Assembly (NCBI RefSeq): GCF_901709675.1
Contig: NC_051095.1
Span: 11,981,956-12,045,955, forward strand
From: Syngnathus acus
Lineage: Eukaryota; Chordata; Actinopteri; Syngnathiformes; Syngnathidae
DNA length: 64,000 nucleotides
Direction of reading: 5' to 3'
Within the stretch, counting starts at the first letter, position 1. Each line of letters starts with the position of its first letter. A model generated the notes under the pieces. The model was not told the origin of the DNA. It did not search any database and saw only the letters and a program-made list of their open reading frames with translations. A program made the position numbers and the translations under genes. This document shows positions 1 through 9,640 of this stretch, piece by piece.

Positions 1-1239
1 CATTTAAGTGGGTTTAGGGGAGAATTGTTTTGCGTTGTTCTGCAGATAAAATATGAGCGCCTTCTGCACATTTTCTCATTAGAGCCACTTTGACGGTAAC
101 ACTGAACCGCATTTGTCTTCTCCATTGTGTAGCCCTGGTGCACAAGCATCAAATAAGACAGAAGAGCCACCTACAGCAATGTCACAATCGTTAAATAATC
201 TATTTTTTTTAATTGTGTTGATACTGAATGGTTCTGTATGCCTGTGAATACGATTGTAACAGATGATTTCCACACATATCGAGTAACCTCACTATTGCGT
301 CGTGTCGCTTGGGATCAAGTGGCTCTCTCTCTTTGACATCTAGGCAGCACAATAGTATTGTAAATTATAATCATACTATCAGGTGTTTGTTTTTTTAGCA
401 AATAATAAAATCTTCAAGCATTTGGCCTTGAAAAAAAGAGCTTGTTATAAAAAGGAAAATATGCACTTTCCATCTTTGTCTCCTCACAAACATCAGACAC
501 TGAACCTTTTTTTTTTTTTTTAAATAAATCCATTAGGAAGACTAATAAGCGTGGGAAACCTTGCTTTCAGTCTCATGGTGCATTAATCAGTGATGCACTA
601 ATATGCTTTTGGTCTGATTATGGCTGCAGCTTGCCCGGAGCTGATAAACACAATGACGTATGCTTTGGGTCCCTGATGGACTTCAATGCGGCTAACTGAA
701 AGAAAACCAACACAACACAATGTACGACAACAACAACCTGCATGAACCCATTTTGTTCCTCAAATCAATTTGATTTTCTCATTTTAATTATGGCAGAATG
801 ATGATGTATGCGCCACTAATAAGACATGAATGGGAAATGAAAGGTCGGTGAGACCTAGATAAATGACTCCCATTATTTCATCAATTGGATAGAAGCCCCT
901 CTATATGTTCTAATTTCAATGATAATAAAATTCTGAATTGCTTTGTCCTAACAGGCCCCTTTCTCCATGATAAGCAGCTCGGCAAGATAACCTTGTCCTG
1001 TAACCCAGACTCCCACTAGCTTCACAGGGCTGTAATTGCTCATAATAAAGGCACAGGACATACAGTACACACGTTATGAAGCTGCAAACAGCGAGAAGCT
1101 GCCTTATCCTTCACACTCTTGTTCTGCTTTTGCACGTGTTTCAAATTCTAAAGTTGACCCCCCTCCCTTCATACACTCCCTTTTTTTGCTGTTTTTGGGG
1201 GAAAATAGACTGGAGAGATCGCATTATGTCATTGTCATG
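1..1239. other. non-coding stretch, no gene seen
   Basis: No open frame of note and no recognised repeat family. It contains a T15 run at 507-521 and otherwise ordinary AT-rich single-copy-looking DNA. Confidence 0.6.
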
Positions 1240-1306
1240 ACATATATATATATACGTATATATATATGTATATATATATAGTACGTATATATATATATAT
1301 ATATAT
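1240..1306. repeat. (TA)n microsatellite with ACG interruptions
   Basis: About 67 bases of almost pure TA alternation, interrupted by CG or GTACG steps near 1255 and 1282. Such tracts melt easily and can extrude as cruciforms. Short tyrosine/isoleucine-rich open frames on either strand here are translation of the repeat, not genes. Confidence 0.95.
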
Positions 1307-2415
1307 TCGAAGTGGAACGATCGGCTCGATTTGATATACACACCTCATTTACATCAAAAACGATTCAAATTTTTCGATTCAATTCATGTTTTTTGTTACA
1401 GATTGTACAACATCATTGTTAGACATACAGTACATTTTTTAGTACTATACATTATATTATAGCACAAAGCTCCCTTGATCAGTGGCTAAAGTTTTAAATG
1501 AACTGATATTTTTACCCTGCCCATAAGTAGTAGAGGGTAAGGTAGCTTTGTGGGTATAAATAATAAATCACATTGTTCTGGTTTTAGAATGCATTTGAAA
1601 AGCGATGAAAGACGATAAAGTGTCTCATCCGAGTCGTCTGATATTTGTGGCAGGCACTTGTAAGTGGACATGCACCGCTCTATAGCTTACTGATGACAAG
1701 TCTCAGCGGGTCTATAAGCACAGAAAAGACTGAGGCAAAACAAGTCGATTGGTTGCAGTGCAATTGTGGAGCAGAACAGCTGGTTTGAAACTGCTTGGAT
1801 TTAACATCGCATATGGATAATAAGTCAATATAATCAGATCACTCTGGGGATTACATTTTACGTGCGTGGTTGTGCCATTTGGCATATATGCACAGCCACA
1901 CTTGATAGATACCATCAGTGTCGCAAAGTATTTATATCCTCAGACGCAAAATACTCCCGCCATACTCATTCCACAGGAATATAAATTTACACGGTTGTTA
2001 GCGCGTGAACTCAACTCTTCAGTGTGACCCCCGTGATCTTGTGGTATCGTGGGTGCAGATTTCCGGTGCATTGCGCTTCGTACATCAAAATCTGAATTCG
2101 GCGAAAAGTATGTTCTCGCGGCGGTTCTTAGGCAGACCATGCTTGCAATGCAAGCAAGCTGAATGTGTGTTGCGTGTTTGTCTCCATTTCACTTTTTTTT
2201 TTCCACTCAACTCAAAAAGCGTCATTTAAGTCACCCTGAGGAAAGAAAAGAGAATGTAGTTGGGTTATGAATTTATTAAGTCCAGCAGGGTACTAAATGG
2301 CGTGAATGGTGTAAACGGGCAACTGCCATTTTGCTGTTGGGGAAAATGTCCCTATGTAACTGCTTCAGTGAGTCGTCTACAATATTTTTCTTTTATTTAT
2401 AGAGTGTCTGTGATT
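1307..2415. other. non-coding stretch, no gene seen
   Basis: AT-rich DNA. Directly after the TA tract, 1320-1400 carries repeated CGATTCAA/CGATTCAATT-like words that recur near 33815-33885, possibly pieces of the same old dispersed repeat. No coding signal. Confidence 0.5.
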
Positions 2416-2448
2416 AAGGGCTATACAAATAAACTTTACTTGACTTTT
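2416..2448 (+). repeat. retroposon 3'-tail-like motif
   Basis: The words GGCTATACAAATAAA followed by CTTTACTTGACTT resemble 3' ends shared by many fish LINE/SINE copies (an AATAAA signal in a short AT-rich tail). It is short and isolated, so it is either a solo tail or part of the relic that follows at 2450. Confidence 0.45.
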
Positions 2449-2449
2449 C

Positions 2450-2540
2450 AAAAACATGTATGTTGGGTTGTGAAGCACTGAAGCCCAAATTCTCCATAGA
2501 TGTGAATGCGAGTGTGAATGGTCATTATGGTTGTCATCAA
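2450..2540 (+). repeat. fragment of a common fish retroposon family
   Basis: The order of motifs AAAAACATG..., then AAATTCTCCATAGATGTGAA and GCGAGTGTGAATGG matches the middle of the fuller copy at 22725-23048. Only about 90 bases survive. The family is widespread in fish and I read it as a SINE or LINE 3' region; the exact class is not decidable by eye. Confidence 0.6.
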
Positions 2541-5099
2541 ATATACCTCTTTGCTGTCACTTGAATTATTGAGTGGTAAAAAACATTCACCAACAGCATT
2601 AGCAAAGGTAAAACATGTGATAATTAACAATTGAGATAATTCTCCAGGTGCTTGCTGAGCTAAAAACTAAACCTGAAAAATAATTTCTCATATAACAATT
2701 TCAAAAATTGTCAATGAGTGCGCATCTAATGATTTACTTATTTCCCCTCACCAGCTGTCTTATTTAATTTCAACACCCCTCAACAGAAGCTACAGTAAAC
2801 CATCTGGTAATGTCATTCTTTGTACCAGTAGTGCTTGGTTGGCCCTCCAGAAAGACCCAGAAGACCTTCTAAACCAAATCAACCTTGACTGAAAATTCTC
2901 ATAGCATCACATTCTGTAATTATAGGGGAAATGGAAACAAGTGATAGCAGGGACATCAGTGGTCTTTTGTTTTATATATATCAAAGTGTAGTTACTCTGA
3001 GATGATAGGGTTCTGCACCATTTTTTTTTTTTTAATCTCTCAAAGCTGCCCTGATGTTTTCTGAAACCCGCCTACCACTGACATGGCCTTCAAGCTATTA
3101 TCACTCTCCTTCCTTATTTTCCACAGCCTAAAAATCCACCACACACATCCTCCTCCCCACTCTCCAGGACGACTCTGCAAGTATCAGCAGAAAATACTGC
3201 GAGATATAATCATTATACGACGGCTTGTGGTGTGAAGAAAGCAGTGACAAACTGCAGCTTTTGACAGCTAATTTACAGCAGCAAAACAAGAACATAAAAA
3301 GAACATGCATATGAGGTGTCATTAGCATCACAGCTAAAGAATAGAGTGAGGAAGGAATATGTTGTAATGGAGGCAAATGTAATCTGAGTAAATTATGGAA
3401 ATTCCCCTCGCACAACAAAGGGATCATCAATAAGAGCGGGATGTTCATTAAGATCAGCCGGCATAATTATATGGATGTTTTGTCTCGGACACACAGCAGA
3501 GTGGTAAGCAAGCTCCCTCGAGCAGAATTTCTCATAATCGGGCGACTCATTTCAAACGTGTCAGCCACAACGGCATGATTGTACTCACAGTCCCGGCTTC
3601 TCGGCACAAGAGCAGGAGACATAAAACAAATCCTAAGTATTTCTTTTTCCATTCCTTTTAACCTTTGAACTGTTTTTCTACTTGAGGATATAAATGTAGA
3701 CATACATGAAACGGAGAATGAGCTAAGCACAGTGACATTCAGGAAGTAATTGACATCCCGTTTTGTTGATGAATACGTAATGAGGCAAACACTATTAAAA
3801 GGTATAAGCACACTTCAAACAGCTATTTGAAACTCATGACAGGTTCAGGTTTATGCCTCGAGAGATTTTAGATTCAATTTTGTTTGGGGGGTTCTATTTT
3901 CTTCTGCCTTGCTTGATCCCAACACACAAAACACACATTTGGAAAAAATAGATCTGATTAAATAAATGAGGACTACAAAGCAGAAAACTCTGCATAACAA
4001 TAGTTTGACAATAGTTGCTGTTTTCCCAGATAAGGAAATAAAATACCATTCGTTTAAAATGATATCAAATATTTTATTTATACTGCACCATTCGGTTATA
4101 TTGAATTTATTTGTTAGTTTCTAAGAACTATCCACGTGTCAGTAAAATGAGCATGTAATCAATTGTATGACTCAAGTTAAAGTTGACTACACTTCAGTTA
4201 CATCTTTATATTCATATAATCTTGGTGATTTAATTTCAAACCGCTTGTGTGGGTGTATAAAAGCAGAACAGAATGTTTTCAGTCTACAATTCTTTATATT
4301 TTAGCCGTATATTTTGTTTTGGAAAATATTCAAGTGTGTTTGTGCTATTGGAGACCATTAAACTGGATTTCTCTGCACCTTTTGAACATATACACAGCAT
4401 GCCGCTGATATTTTTAAAGCTGCATTTCCTTTTGTTAAGTGTATATCACACATCGTCTGTACTCATTTTGTCTATATAACTGGTGTTTAATGAGATGGCT
4501 GACCCTGCTGACACACAGAGCCAAAACTGCAATTTTGCTGTTAATAGAGAGAAAAATCAATGTGAACAACTTTGAGAACTGAAAAGAAAGGAGTACAAAG
4601 GCCTTTTCATGATTTCTTCACAGTTTAACAATAAATTTCTGTGTTGTTGTCACTGCAGAATGACGTCATATAAAGGCAAGACAAAGTCTGCAAAGCTGGC
4701 AGATGCACAACGGTGGACTCTCCCAAGTAAGTACCATAAGGTGGTGGAGAGGAGAATTTGAGTGAAAAACGTTTGTAACATTTGTTTCAAAAATGTGGCC
4801 AGCGTCACACATGACGTCATCATTGAGGTTACGCCGGCTTTCTCTTCTCATCTCGCTGGCGAGTGTATGTGTTTAGGCTGGCGCTTGGCCATCTCTTCGG
4901 AGACCAGGCTTTCATCATCTTGTCCATTCAGTGCGCACAAGAGTTGTGTTAATTTACATAGTGCTTGTACTGAGAAGAAAAAGGATCACTGGAAACGAGC
5001 AAGCTCAATTTCAGGATAATCAGAAATGAACTGACAACATTTCTAGCACGAGCAAAACAAAACAAGCCCAATAATTGTAACTGAAAAAAAACAACAACA
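2541..5099. other. non-coding stretch, no certain gene
   Basis: Mostly unique AT-rich DNA. A minus-strand open frame of 106 codons at 3128-3448 and one of 114 codons at 3467-3811 show no recognisable domain and are read as chance frames. A possible 68-bp exon with good splice signals lies at 4659-4726 and is described under findings. Confidence 0.5.
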
Positions 5100-5109
5100 G
5101 CTGAACTTG

Positions 5110-5450
5110 ACATTATTGGCCGTTTCCAAACTCGCAGGCTACGTCCTTCAAAGGTCGACTTTGAAGGCCACATTAACCTACTATAACTTCCAACGTGCCT
5201 CAAATTCACACGGCCTGTGAATTTAGCCTTCAAATCTGGCCTTAAGCGAGGCTATGTGAAGCGGAGCCTCAAATGGACTCTTTGCAGGATACATATTGCT
5301 TTTGAGCTCTCTATCAATCAGCATCTCTACCGCGGTTAACTTTACCGCTCTTGATTTTCTGTTTTGGGAGCCTAAGGTTTTGAAATACGAACAATCGGCA
5401 AGCATTAACGAAAGGATTACGTTCAACCTGTGAGGTCCCACTTTGTTTAT
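5110..5450. repeat. possible DNA-transposon relic (non-autonomous)
   Basis: The stretch has the feel of a degraded cut-and-paste element: words such as GCAGGCTACGTCCTTCAAAG and CCTTCAAATCTGGCC recall fish Harbinger-like MITEs with TTCGAAGG/CCTTCGAA internal motifs. I could not delimit terminal inverted repeats or a target-site duplication, so the call rests on resemblance only. Confidence 0.3.
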
Positions 5451-7377
5451 TTCAAGTCACATACTGCGCCAGATTCTAAAAGAGCCATTCAAATTGTTTT
5501 GGTCAGCGTCTGGTAATAGGCATCGAGGAAAAAAGAAGTGCCCTGACAGGTTGTGAACTTCCAGGTTCATTTGAGTGGCAGAAAGTTTCCCCTCCCATGA
5601 ATACCAAGGACAACGTTTTTCCATTATTCATAAGCCAGCTGTTCTAAGGGGCCCATATTTACACTTATATTGCACAGCCAGCAAGTGGCTTTCCCTTTTT
5701 TAATATTGTGGCTGCCAGCTTTCTTTGTCCTCTCCAGATGAAGGAGCGTCCAGAGCTGCTCCGGGGCCAAAGTGAGCACTGATGGATGTCAGGCAGACCA
5801 TATATCATAAACAAAGCCTCCTTGTATCATATTTACCATTTGAATTATTAAACGGTGTTTTATGATGGCTTTAAACTCGATGAGATTGCGATTATAGTTT
5901 AATTATAAATCCGCTCTCGTTCCCAAGGATGCAGACTTGATGAGCTTCCTCATATGGCGTCAACTACAGCTCTGTGCCGCGCTTTGAGATGTGTGAGGAA
6001 TAATGAAGAGCACAATTTGCCTGGGTGGAAACCTCAATCGGGTATACAACTGCCGTGATCAGCCGTCATTACATGGCCACCCGCTAGCAGCGCGGGCAAA
6101 TGAATAACGCATGAATCCCTGTTGATGAAACACTGGAGAGTAGTTACCAGTACCCAGCTGTCTCATCGAGACCGTATTCATCGGCAAGCCGAGACGATCT
6201 GTACGGCGTACAACCAAAGCAGGTGGCGTGGAAGTCTCACGACGGCTCGAGGCGACGGAGAACAGGTTTCCAAATGACCCGGTTGAGCAACCGCAGCCAG
6301 ATTGTTTGGCTGTCTCCGTTTCCCTAAGAGTGTCTCTCAAGGACGGAGGCCGGTGTGTCTTACACAAGCCGAGAAGGCCGATCATAGAAATAAATTAGAG
6401 ACGGGCTCGCCGGCCCGCTACAGTAGATACTGTTGCAGAGCAGTCCCTGATGGATAAATGGATCTAAGGCCTCATACTGTAGCCTGAGCTCACTTATTCT
6501 GAGTACAGGTCAGCCGGCGGGTGACACGGGTAATTCTTCCCAATCCTGTCCAGCCACCCCTTGGGATTCAAATGGGACTCATGTTCAAGAGCAGTAACAG
6601 GATGAAATTACGGAACAAGACACATATCTTATTTATTGGATGTGGTCAGGCTACACGAGAGCGTTGACCTGAGTTGAAAGTGGCCTTATGTTGTTTTTCC
6701 ATTTTCCACCCGGGACTCTTTCTGCTGACACCCTGTGACACTGAAAACGCATTTTGATATGAATGTATACATGGATATTTCATGGCGGCTCTGACAAACT
6801 TTCTTGGTTCTTTCACTGAATTTGACACATGGGTGGAATGTGTGCAAACATTGGACAAGGCCACATTGGGATTGATACGCGGTACGCGGTTTCATTTATA
6901 TTTGTCCTTGCTTTACATTTCTGTTAGGAGTAATATACCAGAGCTGTAAACAGTGAGTCACAATTTTTCCAAGATACAAGAAAATGCATCTTTTTTATGC
7001 TTCTAACACTGCAGGAGTGAAAACAGCAGCACACCAGTCCTGAGATTGGCAGCTTTCCTATCAAATGTCAAGTTTGTTGTCTTAAAGGTCAGGGGCATTC
7101 CAGAGATCCTATACTCGTATCGCTATGCCAGTCTGTGGCCCACAGCTGGCCTCTCTTTACCTGTTGTTGACCAAAAACTCTTGAGCTCTAACGCTCTACG
7201 TGTTTTTTCTTTGAGGGTGGGGACGTGTTGGGTTGAGAACACGACCACCAAAATAAGGACAATCTTCAAATGTGGTTACTAGAAAAAAAAGCATGCAAGA
7301 AAAGAAAATCCAGTATTTCCTCAATATATGTAGTACACAGTGACCATCTGTAGTGGGTGTTGCGTCTCAATTTACAG
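5451..7377. other. non-coding stretch with a GC-rich patch
   Basis: From about 6050 to 6420 the DNA is clearly more GC- and CpG-rich than its surroundings and holds a minus-strand open frame of 108 codons (6059-6385). The translated frame has no domain, signal or low-complexity pattern I recognise, so I do not call a gene. The remainder is ordinary AT-rich DNA. Confidence 0.45.
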
Positions 7378-7448
7378 TACCGTAATTTTCGGACTATAAG
7401 TCGCACCGGAGTATAAGTCGCACCAGCCATAAAAGGCCCAAAAAAGTG

Positions 7449-7487
7449 AAAAAAAACATATATAAGTCGCTCCGGAGTATAAGTCGC
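7449..7487 (+). repeat. left internal direct repeat of the foldback element
   Basis: An A-rich run followed by CATATATAAGTCGCTCCGGA and GTATAAGTCGC. A near-identical direct copy sits at 9183-9223 close to the right end. The 171-bp MITE at 55706-55876 has the junction expected if everything between these two copies were lost. Confidence 0.75.
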
Positions 7488-7664
7488 ATTTTGGGGGGCA
7501 ATTTATTCGACAAAATCCAACACCAAGAACAGTCATGAACGAGCAACAACAGGCTAAACGATAGCTATGCTAACGTGACATAAACACAAACTAAGAGCTG
7601 AGAACGGCCCTGACGTAAAATTCAGAGTTATTCAAAAAACTATTACATAAATAACACGTTAATA

Positions 7665-8321
7665 AAACCATCTGCGTCACTCCAATTCATTAAATCCATC
7701 AATCGTCCTTTGTCAACAATGCGTGCGCGCCGCTGACGGCTCTTGCACTTAAAAATATTCCACAGGCCCATATAACGATATATAAATTATATATCAAATA
7801 ACTATTATATAAGCAATAATGTTATCAAACCATCTGTGCACTCTAAATCATTAAATCCATCGATCAAATTCCTCGTCCTTTGTCAACATCGCCGCGCGTG
7901 CGCCCTGACGTCAGCCTCGTCGTTATTCCACAGATCTACTATATATAGATAATATATATTGTAGCGTTAACAAAGTTCAAGGAAAGGCGTGGGTTTGGTA
8001 AACGGCTCTTTATTTAACAAAACAAACTTACAGGCGTGTGGCGGCGTGGACGTCCAGCCACGAAAGGGGACGAGAGCTCCATACGATAGGACCGGGCGTG
8101 CGTAGAAGCCATGACCGAGATCCATGCACCGTCCTCGGACAGCCACCCGGCTGAGCGCCGGCCCTCGACTTCCATCCACGGAGCTGAAAGGCAGCTCGGT
8201 AGAGTAGGACCGGGCGTGCGTAAAAGCATTGTCCGAGCACCATCCACCGTCCCTGGACAGCCACCCGGCCGAGCGCCGGCGCCCGACTTCAATCCACGAA
8301 AGTGAAAGAAAGCTGGACGAG
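7665..8321 (+). repeat. left arm of the inverted repeat
   Basis: It pairs with 8421-9070. It contains two units of a ~161-bp tandem duplication (a CATTAAATCCATC word at 7688 and again at 7849, followed by a TCGTCCTTTGTCAACA box), with a third partial unit just outside near 7621-7667. It then has an AT-rich joint near 7930-7965, and a GC-rich inner part from about 8030. Checked segments such as 8041-8157 are identical to the mirror arm, and one substitution is seen near 7988. Confidence 0.9.
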
Positions 8322-8325
8322 TCGA
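8092..8325 (+). repeat. two-unit ~118-bp GC-rich tandem repeat inside the left arm
   Basis: The word CCGGGCGTGCGTA occurs at 8092 and 8210, giving a 118-base period. Both units continue through GACAGCCACCCGGC and GAGCGCCGGC to an ATCCACG box. A truncated extra unit lies before the first at about 8035-8091. The same structure is mirrored in the right arm. CpG is abundant, in contrast to the flanking AT-rich DNA. Confidence 0.85.
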
Positions 8326-8380
8326 TCTTTGTCCTTTATGTAAACAACCGTCGCGCTGCTGACGCGCGACCGCGACGTCG

Positions 8381-8410
8381 CGTCGCGCTGCTGACGTCAG
8401 CAGCGCGACG
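8381..8410. repeat. perfect 30-bp palindrome in the central spacer
   Basis: The bases read identically on both strands around a CTGACGTCAG core. The palindrome sits inside the 99-base spacer (8322-8420) between the two large arms, which also has further CGCGAC/GTCGCG inverted words around it. The axis of this palindrome (about 8395) differs from the axis of the large arms (8371), so it is an independent symmetry. Confidence 0.95.
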
Positions 8411-8420
8411 TCGCGCGTCA

Positions 8421-9070
8421 CTCGTCCAGCTTTCTTTCACTTTCGTGGATTGAAGTCGGGCGCCGGCGCTCGGCCGGGTGGCTGTCCAGGGACGGTGGAT
8501 GGTGCTCGGACAATGCTTTTACGCACGCCCGGTCCTACTCTACCGAGCTGCCTTTCAGCTCCGTGGATGGAAGTCGAGGGCCGGCGCTCAGCCGGGTGGC
8601 TGTCCGAGGACGGTGCATGGATCTCGGTCATGGCTTCTACGCACGCCCGGTCCTATCGTATGGAGCTCTCGTCCCCTTTCGTGGCTGGACGTCCACGCCG
8701 CCACACGCCTGTAAGTTTGTTTTGTTAAATAAAGAGCCGTTTACCAAACCCACGTCTTTCCTTGAACTTTGTTAACGCTACAATATAGTTATATAGTAAA
8801 TCTGTGGAATAACGACGAGGCTGGCGTCAGGGCGCACGCGCGGCGATGTTGACAAAGGACGAGGAATTTGATCGATGGATTTAATGATTTAGAGTGCACA
8901 GATGGTTTGATAACATTATTGCTTATATAATAGTTATTTGATATATAATTTATATATCGTTATATGGGCCTGTGGAATATTTTTAAGTGCAAAAGCCGTC
9001 AGCGGCGCGCACGCATTGTTGACAAAGGACGATTGATGGATTTAATGAATTGGAGTGACGCAGATGGTTT
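8421..9070 (-). repeat. right arm of the inverted repeat
   Basis: Reverse complement of 7665-8321 with a net length difference of about 7 bases, largely in the AT-rich joint near 8775-8805. It carries the mirrored 118-bp and 161-bp tandem repeats. A TTAAATAAAGAGCCG word at about 8726-8742 includes an AATAAA-like signal; with no gene around it, I give it no role. Confidence 0.9.
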
Positions 9071-9100
9071 CGCGCTGCTGTCGTCACTTGAAATTCAAAT

Positions 9101-9155
9101 TACAGTAATCCCTTGCTACATTGCGGTTCGTTTATCGCGGTTTCATTTTTTTTTT
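9101..9155 (+). repeat. short terminus of another fish MITE nested in the foldback element
   Basis: ACAGTAATCCCTTGCTACAT followed by TGCGGTTCGTTTATCGCGG resembles the terminus of a second widespread fish DNA element (CAGTAATCCCTCG-type ends). Only one end is visible, so it is a truncated insertion or a captured sequence. Confidence 0.5.
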
Positions 9156-9383
9156 TTTGAAATTTTTTTTTGAAATTTTTTGAAAAAAAAAAACACATAT
9201 AAGTCGCTCCTGAGTATAAGTCGCCCCCCCACCCAAACTATGAAAAAAACCGCGACTTATAGTCCGAAAATTACGGTACCCTCCATAGTTTTCGGCACCC
9301 CTGGTTCATTAGAATTTTTATTGCAGAAGCATATTTTCATACTGACAATCAAAGAGGTTGGCGAGACACAAAATCAGGCTCCT

Positions 9384-9540
9384 CTATGGCCATATCAGTT
9401 CCCGGACCTCAACGCAATTGAAAATGTGTTCAGTGAGCTGAAGAGGAGAGTGCAGAGCAATGGACGCCAATCGCTGAGTGATTGAGAGGAATTGTGGATT
9501 GCCCTTTTGCCATTTTATAAAACATTATAGGAGAAGATTA
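9384..9540 (+). pseudogene. Tc1/mariner-type transposase C-terminal relic
   Basis: The plus frame reads LWPYQFPDLNAIENVFSELK followed by RRV. This is the conserved segment around the third catalytic acidic residue of Tc1/mariner (IS630) DDE transposases, normally W-P-x-x-S-P-D-L-N-P-I-E-N. Here the serine and second proline are changed to F and A. A stop follows at 9483, and the frame after it (EELW...) still looks related. The catalytic core upstream and the DNA-binding domains are absent, so it cannot be active. It lies just outside the 3' end of the 1.9 kb element and belongs to a different insertion. Confidence 0.8.
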
Positions 9541-9640
9541 GGTGCTGATTTGATGTACAAGGATTATATCTGAACGTGGCATCTGGATCCCCTCCCACTG
9601 AATAAAAGGTTGAATGAAATGTTGGGGTTTTTGTTTTTAA

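Larger units (their letters stand above)
7380..9276. mobile_element. 1.9 kb TA-flanked foldback DNA transposon, non-autonomous
   Basis: The element begins CCGTAATTTTCGGACTATAA and ends with the exact reverse complement. The terminal inverted repeat is perfect over 25 bases (7380-7404 and 9252-9276). Both ends are bordered by TA (7378-7379 and 9277-9278), the target duplication typical of Tc1/mariner-type elements. Sub-terminal GAGTATAAGTCGC-type words repeat several times at each end. The interior is two inverted arms, 7665-8321 and 8421-9070, nearly identical after reverse complementing. No transposase is encoded; open frames in the arms are mirror images of each other and have no known domain. 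It presumably moved using a transposase supplied elsewhere. The perfect terminal repeats and near-identical arms suggest recent activity or arm-to-arm gene conversion. Confidence 0.88.

Noticed and set aside
1588-1659. Exon-like segment between a GTTTTAG acceptor and a GTAAGT donor
   Set aside because: All three plus-strand frames contain stops; it shows that good-looking splice pairs arise by chance here.
8014-8728. Mirrored open frames of 64-135 codons in the foldback arms as possible genes
   Set aside because: The same peptides appear on both strands because the arms are inverted copies; GC-rich DNA lengthens open frames by chance, and no domain is recognisable.
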